A stretch of DNA of 64,000 nucleotides from Bartonella sp. WD12.1 (GTDB lineage Bacteria; Pseudomonadota; Alphaproteobacteria; Rhizobiales; Rhizobiaceae). The translations under genes were made by a program, and so were the position numbers. Below, in pieces: positions 8,950 to 16,786 of the stretch. The notes beneath the pieces are model-generated. The model did no database searches and was not told the DNA's origin. It saw only the letters and a list, made by a program, of their open reading frames with translations. The stretch is taken from positions 1,322,501 to 1,386,500 of the forward strand of contig NZ_MUBG01000001.1 in NCBI RefSeq assembly GCF_002022415.1. Direction: 5' to 3'. The stretch's first letter is position 1, and every line of letters starts with the position of its first letter.

Positions 8950-9276
8950 TTATTGTAAACTAATGGCTAATACCTGTTGTCCTTTTTCTCCATTATCCCT
9001 AAAAACGACTATTATTCGTCTTTCCTGAATGAGTGCTGTCGTAGCAAAATCCAGCATGTTTTTTCCACCTGGTGTATCACACCGCCAATCCCCTGATTGT
9101 TGTGTATATGGAGATAATGAGGATGTGAATAATAACCCACAGAACCCTTCATCAGTAGTAGTAACTAATTTTATAAAGCCCGTTTCTGCATATTCTCTAT
9201 ACGATCCAGCGAAAGCTGTTCCTACCATTAAAACAAACATACTCAAAAACAGAAGTATTTTCTGTTTAATTTTCAT
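8950..9276 (-). CDS. putative secreted AB5-type toxin B subunit (orphan)
   Basis: 108 residues from the ATG at 9276, which has an AGAAAG-like site upstream. The frame is open 28 codons further, but that part lacks signal character. A clear signal peptide (KIKQKILLFLSMFVLMVGTAFA, about 22 residues, cleaved before GSYRE) leaves a mature protein of about 85 residues. It has two cysteines (GFCGLL and WRCDTP), then a helix (MLDFATTALIQ) and strand (IIVVFRDN). Size, signal peptide, single cysteine pair and strand-helix-strand order fit an OB-fold B subunit, loosely like SubB/PltB, though I see no strong identity. The main support is context: it starts where the B gene should, just after a cholera-toxin-A-like pseudogene on the same strand. 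Confidence 0.55.
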   Translation of the reverse strand: MKIKQKILLFLSMFVLMVGTAFAGSYREYAETGFIKLVTTTDEGFCGLLFTSSLSPYTQQSGDWRCDTPGGKNMLDFATTALIQERRIIVVFRDNGEKGQQVLAISLQ

Positions 9277-9439
9277 AATAATTTTCTTTCTATACAATAA
9301 AATAAATTTGTTTTTATTATTTATGCAAGAACTATATTGATAATATTTATCTTTAATCAAGAATAGAAACTACTACTCCAAGTATAGAACATTGAACTTT
9401 CCACAATAATTCTTCTCAAAATTCTTGCACTGATTTAAT

Positions 9440-10011
9440 AAGAAAACAAAACAACCTCAATATGCAACTAGCAAATTCAATCCATGGGCATTCTTCCAAA
9501 ACTCAGTGCTCATCAGAAAAACCAGCTCATTGTGGTTGTACACTTGATGATGAAAAACTTGCACATAATCACTCATTGTATCTAGATTGGAAACAAATAA
9601 ATCAATATTCCCGTTTCTTACTCTTCCCCATCCAATAATTTGATTCCAATGAATATAACACCAATGCAATTACCTCTCGCTCCTTTAGATATGGGAAATA
9701 TCCCTCTAATGATGCATTAACATCAATAAAATGAGGGGTAGTTTTATAGGATTAATATAACCATTATAATTAAGGTTACCATTAATCCAACTTATCGCGA
9801 ATTTTTGAGAAGTTGTTGTTGCAACATAACTAAAGCCTGAAAAGCCAGTAGGCATTTTTATGCACATCAGTCCTATAGGTTCACGTACACGGATCCCATA
9901 AGTTGATATGTGGTGGCGGTTGATTAGACCATAATCCACCAATACTCTTAAGATAGAAACCACCAGCTTTTTTACATTTTTAGGGTGATCAATAGCTGCT
10001 AATTTACTTGT
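9440..10011 (-). pseudogene. cholera/heat-labile-enterotoxin A-subunit-like ADP-ribosyltransferase, frameshifted
   Basis: Reading leftward through several frames gives collinear pieces of CtxA. DHPKNVKK then AGGFYLKSIGGLW correspond to SRPPDEIKQSGGLMPRG. HINLWDP corresponds to NINLYDHA, YVATTTS to YVSTSIS, and FIDVNASLEGYFPYLKEREV to MFNVNDVLGAYSPHPDEQEV. WNQIIGWGRVRNGNID corresponds to YSQIYGWYRVHFGVLD. GFSDEH-stop-VLEECPWIEFA corresponds to GFPPEHRAWREEPWIHHA. The catalytic Glu-x-Glu pair survives as ERE at 9674-9682. Breaks: an A-tract near 9970, one near 9885-9895, a C4 tract at 9735-9738, one near 9660, at least one near 9525-9580, and a TGA at 9503-9505 where CtxA has Arg. No signal peptide or start remains. 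The A2 linker would have filled the space up to the B-like gene. Confidence 0.85.
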
Positions 10012-10324
10012 GCGTTAAATCTTCAATAACTTGTTATGTATGAATCAGATAACTAATAACGTTACTTAAGTAATACTTCCCTTACAAATTAAAATTTTTA
10101 ATGAGACTCTTTAATTGTGTTATAAATGTGATCACTATATAATGCAGTTTCGCCAGTGATTCATAATAAGACCTAGTACCCAATAAAATCATGACGCACA
10201 CTGAAAATCAGTAGTGGTTTCTTAATATAAATTCTAGAGTATTAAAAAACGCACTTATAAAAACACACTTAAATGATGAAAAAAGAAAAGTATAAGGATT
10301 AAATAAACAAGGGGAATAATTATC
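10012..10324. other. 313-base gap upstream of fdhE and the toxin remnant
   Basis: Divergent intergenic region, A+T-rich. No gene or clear hairpin is visible. It should contain the fdhE promoter and the former toxin promoter; no convincing -35/-10 pair could be chosen by eye. Confidence 0.4.
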
Positions 10325-11230
10325 ATGCTACAACGCAATACTCTTTTAGAAAAGAAGAACGAGAGTAATGCTGTTCACCCCTCCCCTTGGGTCAAACTAC
10401 CTGACAGGGAGACTTTGTTCGAAAAGCGCGCACATCGTTTCATGCATTTAGCCACAACCAGCCCCAATAAAGAAGATCTCTTATTTTGGGCTCATTTTTG
10501 CAATGCACAGCAACAATTAACAAACACATTGAAAGATTTTTCCACAGCACTTAGCCGTTTTACGATGGTGTCTACCCCTCCTTTTGATCGATCAAAAATA
10601 TTGAGCTTAGGATTTTATGATAGCGTTGTGCATAATTTTTTAAATTATATTTCAACCAGCGCACTACCTGTGAAATATCAAGAAGCTTTCAATAAAGCAC
10701 AACAGCAGCAAGACCAATGGCGTTTGTGGGGGCATAATCTGTTAAATCATCCGCTTTCCCACCAACATTTAGCAGAGCATATTTTCATCACCGGTGCTTT
10801 GCAAATTATTTATTGCCTCACCTCTTCACAGCTTGATCCTCAAACATTGACACCACAAAAAAATAATCTTTGCCCAGCCTGTGCAGGTACATACCTAGCC
10901 AACATCGTGGGTGATTGGAAAGAGGAAGAAAAACAACGGCTTTGTTCTTGCTTTTATTGTAGCACATTATGGCGCTCTGCACATTTTCAATGCACTGTTT
11001 GTAACGCAGCACACAGCACATTTCACCACAATTTTGAAAAAGATTTAAAAAACATTCTACTAGACAACATCCTCATTGAAACATGTGAAGTGTGTAAACA
11101 TGAACATGACTACAGTCAGTTCAATCAACACGACAATTCATCTCTCAATGTTTGTGCTCATGATAATGAGCAAACTCATCCCAGATTTTTTCTTGAAAAT
11201 TCACCCTCATTTGAAGCAGAAGAACTCTAA
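10325..11230 (+). CDS. fdhE: FdhE-like formate dehydrogenase accessory protein, C-terminus abnormal
   Basis: 301 residues; AGGGGAA precedes ATG. The body matches FdhE. The rubredoxin-like iron-binding cysteine motifs are CPACAG (about residue 184), CSCFYC (about 208), CTVC (about 222) and CEVCKH (about 252). FdhE helps assemble or activate respiratory formate dehydrogenase. After CEVCKH the usual conserved tail, with an acidic DP...ADDLATLALD-type stretch, is absent. It is replaced by about 45 polar, His/Asn/Glu-rich residues unlike the family, suggesting a frameshift or decay of the last exposed segment. No formate dehydrogenase gene is nearby, so this may be an orphan accessory gene losing constraint. 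Confidence 0.78.
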   Translation: MLQRNTLLEKKNESNAVHPSPWVKLPDRETLFEKRAHRFMHLATTSPNKEDLLFWAHFCNAQQQLTNTLKDFSTALSRFTMVSTPPFDRSKILSLGFYDSVVHNFLNYISTSALPVKYQEAFNKAQQQQDQWRLWGHNLLNHPLSHQHLAEHIFITGALQIIYCLTSSQLDPQTLTPQKNNLCPACAGTYLANIVGDWKEEEKQRLCSCFYCSTLWRSAHFQCTVCNAAHSTFHHNFEKDLKNILLDNILIETCEVCKHEHDYSQFNQHDNSSLNVCAHDNEQTHPRFFLENSPSFEAEEL

Positions 11231-11718
11231 CCCTTTCAAAACTAAAGCACAAACGGTTAAGTGTTCCCCTTTTCTCAACCACCTCATTTGCATCAATAGA
11301 AAGTGTTCACCTTGAATCACTTCATAGTCGCTGCACTATTACAGCCATCAAAAATTAAAGAAATCAAAATATCTGGCATCTTTTAAAAAGATTTTTGTCC
11401 AAAAACAAACGCACTACCTTATAAAGAAATGGTCCACGTACCACTGCACTTCCTAAAACAAAAAGCCCAATAATTATTTTTAAAAAACAAGCAAAAGACA
11501 AGCCTATAATTTTATGCTTCAAACCAGCCTTTTTACTGAACCAATATTCTTTTAAATAAGCATTCACTTACAGCATTATTAAAAAACTAACCACTCTCAC
11601 TCACTATGTTTACCGCTTAAAATTAAGCAGCTTAAAATTAAATTGAACAATATTCCTGTTGGCTTACATATCTGCCTTTCATCGTATTTTATTTGTTCTC
11701 AATTCTTCATTAAATAAT
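11231..11718. other. 488-base gap with one weak small-ORF candidate
   Basis: A - strand frame at 11364-11567 would encode 67 residues with a hydrophobic central stretch (IIGLSFACFLKIIIGLFVLG), which could be a small membrane protein. It has only a weak AAGTG site before its ATG and I do not recognise it, so it is not called as a gene. The remainder is A+T-rich with no visible structure. Confidence 0.35.
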
Positions 11719-12165
11719 CTAAAAATGATTGCGCATTTTATTACTATTTTCATCTTGTTCATTGATTAAACAATCCCGTAAGAGAAAATAATTTCCATCC
11801 CCCGGTCTGATCATTCTGATACATTTTTCCTTTGAGCTATCAGAAACCTCTTCCCACATTTCGCGAACTGTAAAATAGGCTTCACTCTCTGAGCGCAAGC
11901 AGCGTGAATAAACCTCACCCCTCATATCAGGCAGAACCGAAGCAGCAATTTCTTTACAATAAATGTACAAATCAAATTCTGGAATAACGAGCCTAACAGG
12001 CACATGTTGTGGAATCTGTTTTGTGAAAAAAAAGTGATCCGCAATTTTTTGAACTACAAAATAAAAAATCAACACACACAAAAAAAACGTAAAGAGAACA
12101 ACAGTAATCTTACGATATGCTTTTCTACGATAATATCTTAACCTTGTGTGGATTTTTTTGTCCAT
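11719..12165 (-). CDS. single-pass membrane protein with conserved Cys/Trp motif, unknown function
   Basis: 148 residues from the ATG at 12165 (AAAGGC 9 bases upstream); the longer frame needs a TTG start. A very basic N-terminus precedes a transmembrane helix (about residues 18-42, ITVVLFTFFLCVLIFYFVV) and a periplasmic domain. The C-terminal pattern is CLRSESEAYFTVREMWEEVS, then EKCIRMI, then NYFLLRDCL. It resembles a family of short rhizobial proteins with a Cx(n)W...C...SYxxLxxCL pattern. The three conserved cysteines could form disulfides. Function unknown. Confidence 0.65.
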   Translation of the reverse strand: MDKKIHTRLRYYRRKAYRKITVVLFTFFLCVLIFYFVVQKIADHFFFTKQIPQHVPVRLVIPEFDLYIYCKEIAASVLPDMRGEVYSRCLRSESEAYFTVREMWEEVSDSSKEKCIRMIRPGDGNYFLLRDCLINEQDENSNKMRNHF

Positions 12166-12644
12166 AAACTGTTTGCCTTTAACCAATTATGGCAATTTTA
12201 ATCGATCATGGCAATTTTTGAACAGCAAATAGTGCGACGAGCATAACGATCCATACCATGAACAATTAATAGCATTATGAATTGTCTTGCACAAAAAAGC
12301 AATCACTCGTTCTATAAAGTCACCACCCTTTTCGTCATCAAGAAGTCATAATCAAAAGAAGATAAAGCTTTAAATTATTCTGTAGCTCTTTTAAGTATTC
12401 TCAACCTTGTTTATTCAATCTTTAATAAAACAAGCGTGCACTCCCCATCTTCTTGTAGGCCCTACTTTCTTTTTAAAATGGTAAATATACATAAAGAATA
12501 TATAAAAACACCACTAAAGATATTGGTGCATATCCTTAAAACCCTATAAAAATCAAAGATAGCCTGTCTTAAACATCATATCACCTCATCCATCTAAACC
12601 AAATCTATCGCAAGCAACAGCTAAGCTCTAACGCGATAACAAGA
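12166..12644. other. 479-base gap at the end of the phage/GTA cluster
   Basis: A+T-rich, with no frame carrying a ribosome-binding site and no repeat of the G-poor class. It lies between the last gene of the leftward phage cluster and a chromosomal gene, so it contains one boundary of the element. I see no tRNA, integrase or duplicated attachment sequence here. Confidence 0.4.
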
Positions 12645-13307
12645 TCACAGTTGTTCTTCCTTCATTCGAAAAAGATACACGAAAACACCTACCATCATCG
12701 CGATAATCATAATGGCGGCTAAAGCCCATTGCACAGGCCCATACCCAGTAAAAAGCCCCGTTAAACCTGAGAAAGCCCCAATGACTGGCGCTAAAAATTC
12801 TGCTGTCAAAATAGAAACACCGCCTGTAACCTCCACCGCTTGATAATTGGAACAAACATAAGCCCCTTTAGCCCACAACCCCGCTTCAGCAGCACGTCGG
12901 TGCACAAGACCTTGCAAGCGTTGCCCTTCTGATTTTGTCCATTTTTGCAATTCAGCCGGTACAGCTTCATAATCACCTTTATTGAGTTTCTTTAAAAGTG
13001 TAGAGTTACAAAAAGCACTTGTTCCCACATTATAGCAAAAGGACACAAGAGCTGCGAATTGCTCATCAGTTAAAGGTTGAGAAACCACCTGTTCAACCGT
13101 TTGTTCAAATTGTGCTAAATCTTTTCGCAAAATGGCTTCTGCTTCATCTTTTGTGATCTTCATACCCTTTTGTACGATGGGCGCACCCGCTTTGGTTGTG
13201 TGTCCATAACCAATTGTCCATACATCCACGGCATCTCGGTAGGCTTCCAAACGCAAACCCTCCCACTTTTTAATCAACGCCAACCCTTCTTCTGATATTG
13301 TCCGCAT
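12645..13307 (-). CDS. phage/GTA lysozyme (glycoside hydrolase family 24) with C-terminal membrane segment
   Basis: 220 residues from the ATG at 13307, preceded by TAAGGATT. The N-terminal 150 residues are a T4-type/GH24 muramidase. The catalytic Glu lies in IKKWEGLRLEAY and the Asp and Thr in RDAVDVWTIGYGHTT. YNVGTSAF and AGLWAKG are also conserved. It cleaves the glycan strand of peptidoglycan for release or penetration. A hydrophobic stretch near the C-terminus (about residues 190-212, VQWALAAIMIIAMMVGVFVYLF) is a likely membrane anchor, and no N-terminal signal is present. A C-terminal anchor on a lysozyme is uncommon and could combine holin-like and muramidase roles. It is the last gene of the leftward cluster. 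Confidence 0.88.
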   Translation of the reverse strand: MRTISEEGLALIKKWEGLRLEAYRDAVDVWTIGYGHTTKAGAPIVQKGMKITKDEAEAILRKDLAQFEQTVEQVVSQPLTDEQFAALVSFCYNVGTSAFCNSTLLKKLNKGDYEAVPAELQKWTKSEGQRLQGLVHRRAAEAGLWAKGAYVCSNYQAVEVTGGVSILTAEFLAPVIGAFSGLTGLFTGYGPVQWALAAIMIIAMMVGVFVYLFRMKEEQL

Positions 13308-13379
13308 TTTTTTAATCCTTAAATTTCCCCCAGGCATCAATGCTCACTACCCTACATTGTTGGCCAAACATACATTGCC

Positions 13380-13634
13380 TTATGCCTTGCTTTCAGTGCC
13401 TCTGCTTCCATTGTCCTGGAGAATTGTTGCCAATTGTTCTTCTAAAGCAGAAACACGCTGCAACAACTGTGTAGTAACTTGAGTATTCCTTTTATCTTCG
13501 CGCTTCATTTCTTGCTGCATATTTTTAAAGAGAGCATTTAAAGGAGCATGTCCCATTCTTCCGCTTGCATAAAGAACCAAGCGAATATGTTCAGGATCAT
13601 CAATATCAGCGATAGAAAATGGAAAAAGTGCCAT
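13380..13634 (-). CDS. small phage protein with coiled coil
   Basis: 84 residues. The start has GAGAG about 8 bases upstream. An N-terminal segment (FSIADIDDPEHIRLVLYASG) precedes a predicted coiled coil (about 40-75: QQEMKREDKRNTQVTTQLL, then a QRVSALEEQLATIL heptad run). It sits between the collar and lysozyme genes in the same direction. I do not recognise a named family; a spanin-like or chaperone role cannot be argued from the sequence. Confidence 0.7.
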   Translation of the reverse strand: MALFPFSIADIDDPEHIRLVLYASGRMGHAPLNALFKNMQQEMKREDKRNTQVTTQLLQRVSALEEQLATILQDNGSRGTESKA

Positions 13635-13959
13635 TTCGTTCTCTCATTCCTTTTAGGGCTAAAAAATAACTCTTTTGCTTTTGGCAAATGCTTAAATGCC
13701 TCACAAACTAAAAACCCCTCAACCCAACCGTTCAAACAAACCACACGCTAGTTCAAGCTTAAAACCACACCAAAACACACACCTCTCCCCTTTTGCAAAA
13801 AAAGGAAAAGAAGCCTTCAAAACACAAGCCTGTCATTTTATCAATGAGGTATTATCCACCAATTTGCTGTACGGCTTAATATCTTAACGCAAATAGTGTA
13901 TGGTGAAGAATCTTCACATATTTGCAATATATTTAAGCTCTCATACCTTTATTCAACTC
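13635..13959. other. 325-base gap inside the phage/GTA cluster
   Basis: No supported gene. The overlapping frames here on both strands lack ribosome-binding sites and protein-like composition. The sequence is C/A-rich on the + strand (for example around 13735-13800), an early and weaker form of the G-poor spacer composition seen elsewhere. Confidence 0.4.
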
Positions 13960-14943
13960 TCATACCTTAATGGCATAAACAACTGCAACATTGACAGGGC
14001 GTACTTCTGGACCACCTGTTTTATTGATTGTAAATGTGTGCGTGTGAATACCCGCAGGCTTTGTCAAAACCCGCTTCTCATAACTATGATATCTGGGCAA
14101 AGCACTTCCTCTAGCCGCATCCACCGTGAAAATCTGTTCTACAAATTCATGCTTATGCTCACCCGCACTATCGATTGTTCCTGTATGCGTATGAGATTTA
14201 ATGGCATCATTTTGTCTGCTTCCTAAAACGCGGTTCTTATCAACCCCTCTTTGACTATCAAGCCCACGCAAAAACATTCCACGTAAATCAGGTACATTGA
14301 ACGTCGTTTGTTCATCACCGCTGCCCCATGTTTCACCAATAGCTGCAAAAAGACTTGCATAATCCTTGCGCGAATAATCTTTACCATCACATAAAAGCCA
14401 TCCTTCAGGAATTTTTTCCATGGCAAAAGTCGCAATGAAACCTGACGGAAAACTACTGACTGGTTTTGGAGCAGCCGCAGGTGTGGGATTGGTTAAATAC
14501 CAGCCATCTTTATCTTCTCCATCAATACCACATTGATACACAAGTTCATAAAGACCATTCTTTCGAATCTCTCCACCACTTAAAGGCACCAATCCATTTG
14601 GTGTTACCTTATAAACAGGCTGAGCAGGCAATTGATTTAACGCAACACTTGTTGTTTGAGTATTACCCCCTTGCGCCTTAAAGCGAACAATAATATCGTT
14701 CTTATAATCCTCAATAGGAGACTTGGTAACCAAATGAATAGATGTTTTGTTTCCATCTTCTTCTGTGGTAAATTTTGCCTCAATTGTCCCGCCATTATCC
14801 GTTAAATATTCTCTAATGCGTTGCATCATTGCACGCGCACTATCATTGACTGAGCTTGGTGGTTGTCCTTCTGCCCAGTTAATGGCCTCATCAGCACGTG
14901 CATTTTCGTGCGCAACCAGCGACCAATCATAAATCGAACTCAT
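13960..14943 (-). CDS. phage tail collar/fibre protein
   Basis: 327 residues. The N-terminal 50 residues (YDWSLVAHENARADEAINWA, then PPSSVNDSARAMMQRI) are typical of virion attachment segments. The C-terminal part is a phage tail collar domain: PSGFIATFAMEKIPEGWLLC, the FNVPDLRGMFLRGLD motif, and a His-rich SHTHTGTI...HTHTFTI tip ending in RPVNVAVVYAIKV. Such proteins bind cell-surface receptors, so in a GTA this would set recipient recognition. Its start overlaps the stop of the upstream fibre gene (ATGA at 14940-14943). Confidence 0.88.
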   Translation of the reverse strand: MSSIYDWSLVAHENARADEAINWAEGQPPSSVNDSARAMMQRIREYLTDNGGTIEAKFTTEEDGNKTSIHLVTKSPIEDYKNDIIVRFKAQGGNTQTTSVALNQLPAQPVYKVTPNGLVPLSGGEIRKNGLYELVYQCGIDGEDKDGWYLTNPTPAAAPKPVSSFPSGFIATFAMEKIPEGWLLCDGKDYSRKDYASLFAAIGETWGSGDEQTTFNVPDLRGMFLRGLDSQRGVDKNRVLGSRQNDAIKSHTHTGTIDSAGEHKHEFVEQIFTVDAARGSALPRYHSYEKRVLTKPAGIHTHTFTINKTGGPEVRPVNVAVVYAIKV

Positions 14944-16064
14944 AGCGCCTGTCCTTCTTGCACCAAATCAACACCAGAAAAGAGGGGAGATGAAAAAGAA
15001 GAGCATCTATCTTCAGACACTGTAACTTTTTCCATCTTAAAGCCAATTTTATCATAATCGACATACAACAACTGTGTTTTGTCATCCATATGAACAGCAT
15101 CAGGCTTTAAATGCATCAGATCTTGCGCAATCACCCCGCGATAACGCTGAGGATCTCCTTTATAATTAAATTCATAAAGCGGGTAGCCATTTTTCTCCCC
15201 CACAGCCACGATATTGTCTTTAACCCTGGCATCAGAAAGGCCCATAATGCCACCAATTAATCCAAGCACTTGCTGTGCATCACGTAAAGGATCTTTGGTG
15301 ACTGAAGGTACTATCACACTCTGTCCTGTCTGAGTACCATAATTTCCAGCTGCTGTTGTGCCCACTTTAAGCAACTGCTCTAATCGATTCCACGCTTGAT
15401 TGTCTTGCTCCATCCATTTTTCACGCTCAACATCCAAAGCATGCTGGTTATTGGCATCTTGCACCATACCACCCTTTAAAGCATTGCTTTGAGCATTACT
15501 TTGTCCTTGATAGAAGTTGTTTGCAGCATTAATCTGATTGTGCGTAGCCTTATCAATCATCTGATTGGCATTCATCATATTCAATACATCTTGATTATAT
15601 TGTTGTGCTGCTGCACTTGTTGCCAATGCCCCTAACTCATCAGTTAACACACCGGTATGCGCCCCAGAGCCATAGCGCCCTGCCCCCGCCATAGACTGAT
15701 TAACAGCATCAGAAGTTTTAGAAAGTGCATTGTCTAGCGCATCATTAAATTTGCTATTGTTTCCAATCCAACCACCACTTGCCATAGTGCTAAGATTTTG
15801 CTGGCTTTGAGTAGGGCTATTCAACAACTGATTAATCATTGGATTATTAAACTGGTTGGCAGCATTTCCCAACCCCTGGATAGCATTGAGCGTTGCATCA
15901 CTCAAACCAGCATGGCGGTCACCTTCATAAACATTTCCTCCAATACCTTGATTATACAAATCAAGTGCATCAGAGCTTGCTTGTTGCAAAATACCTTGTG
16001 ACCATACTGGTGGAGCATTTGTTTGTGTTGTTGTCTGAACTTGAGGAGTTTTTCGTCTACTCAT
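14940..16064 (-). CDS. phage virion protein with C-terminal peptidase S74-like chaperone domain
   Basis: 374 residues. The long Gln/Asn/Ala-rich helical body (about 1-270) resembles internal or ejection proteins. The C-terminus matches the S74 intramolecular chaperone: LSDARVKDNIVAVGE with the conserved Ser-Asp, then YPLYEFNYKGDP and YRGVIAQDLMHLKPDAV. S74 domains assist trimer folding and then cleave themselves off. Overlaps both neighbours by 4 bases, indicating a tightly coupled operon. A Gln-rich body combined with an S74 domain is common in short-tailed phages. Confidence 0.82.
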   Translation of the reverse strand: MSRRKTPQVQTTTQTNAPPVWSQGILQQASSDALDLYNQGIGGNVYEGDRHAGLSDATLNAIQGLGNAANQFNNPMINQLLNSPTQSQQNLSTMASGGWIGNNSKFNDALDNALSKTSDAVNQSMAGAGRYGSGAHTGVLTDELGALATSAAAQQYNQDVLNMMNANQMIDKATHNQINAANNFYQGQSNAQSNALKGGMVQDANNQHALDVEREKWMEQDNQAWNRLEQLLKVGTTAAGNYGTQTGQSVIVPSVTKDPLRDAQQVLGLIGGIMGLSDARVKDNIVAVGEKNGYPLYEFNYKGDPQRYRGVIAQDLMHLKPDAVHMDDKTQLLYVDYDKIGFKMEKVTVSEDRCSSFSSPLFSGVDLVQEGQAL

Positions 16065-16585
16065 GGGGTGAGAACCTTTCTATAGTGAATAAGATTGATA
16101 GCATGTCCATGTTGGCCAAGCATTTTAGACCATCCAAACCTTCCCATAGTCAGCATTTCATCAGCGTGAATTATTCGAGCCCATTTTTCAATCTGATCAA
16201 TCAATTTGACCAACTTCAGCCCGCCCTCTCCAGCCAGGTCTAAAATGACAACGCGTTTTTTCCCAGTGTGCGTTATTTCAATTTTAGTGATCACGAAAGC
16301 ACTAAATTGAGTTTCATTTTTTAAGATCAACCATAATTGTGCTTGCCCACCAGCAATTTCTTTTGCAATAGTGTCCAAACACACATCATCGGGAAACCGC
16401 TTGGCATATGTTTGCATCGCCGCATTAATAGCCTCTTGATAAAGAGCTATTTTTTCCCACGGCCATTGATTTGTAAGATGAATAGAATACAAATTTTGAC
16501 TGTCTCGTTGCGCAGTTATATTTTGAGCTTCTTCACCCTTTTGGCAGTCAATCTCAGCATCTTTTCGTCCAACTGCCTTCACCAT
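16061..16585 (-). CDS. phage protein of unknown function, possible acetyltransferase-like fold
   Basis: 174 residues from the ATG at 16585, preceded by GGAGG about 11 bases upstream. The frame runs to 16648 but that extra segment is Arg/Trp/Cys-rich and looks non-coding. WLILKNETQFSAFVITKIEI, then KKRVVILDLAGEGGL and a GRFGWSKMLGQHG segment near the end, is the order seen in small phage GNAT-like virion proteins. I am not sure of the assignment. It lies between the hub protein and the S74 protein. Confidence 0.65.
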   Translation of the reverse strand: MVKAVGRKDAEIDCQKGEEAQNITAQRDSQNLYSIHLTNQWPWEKIALYQEAINAAMQTYAKRFPDDVCLDTIAKEIAGGQAQLWLILKNETQFSAFVITKIEITHTGKKRVVILDLAGEGGLKLVKLIDQIEKWARIIHADEMLTMGRFGWSKMLGQHGHAINLIHYRKVLTP

Positions 16586-16786
16586 TTGTTGCACTTTCCT
16601 CCAACATCTTCTGCCCATCCATCCGCTCCTGCACCTTCTTCTACCCATCCAGCTGGTTACCTTGCCCCCTGTCTAGACTATTCACTAGCCCTTTGGCTTT
16701 TTCCCGCTCACTAGCCTCTTAGCCTCTTGCTCTCCTACCCGTCAGCCCCTTACTTGCCTGGCGCACCCACACTCTTGTTTAACAGC

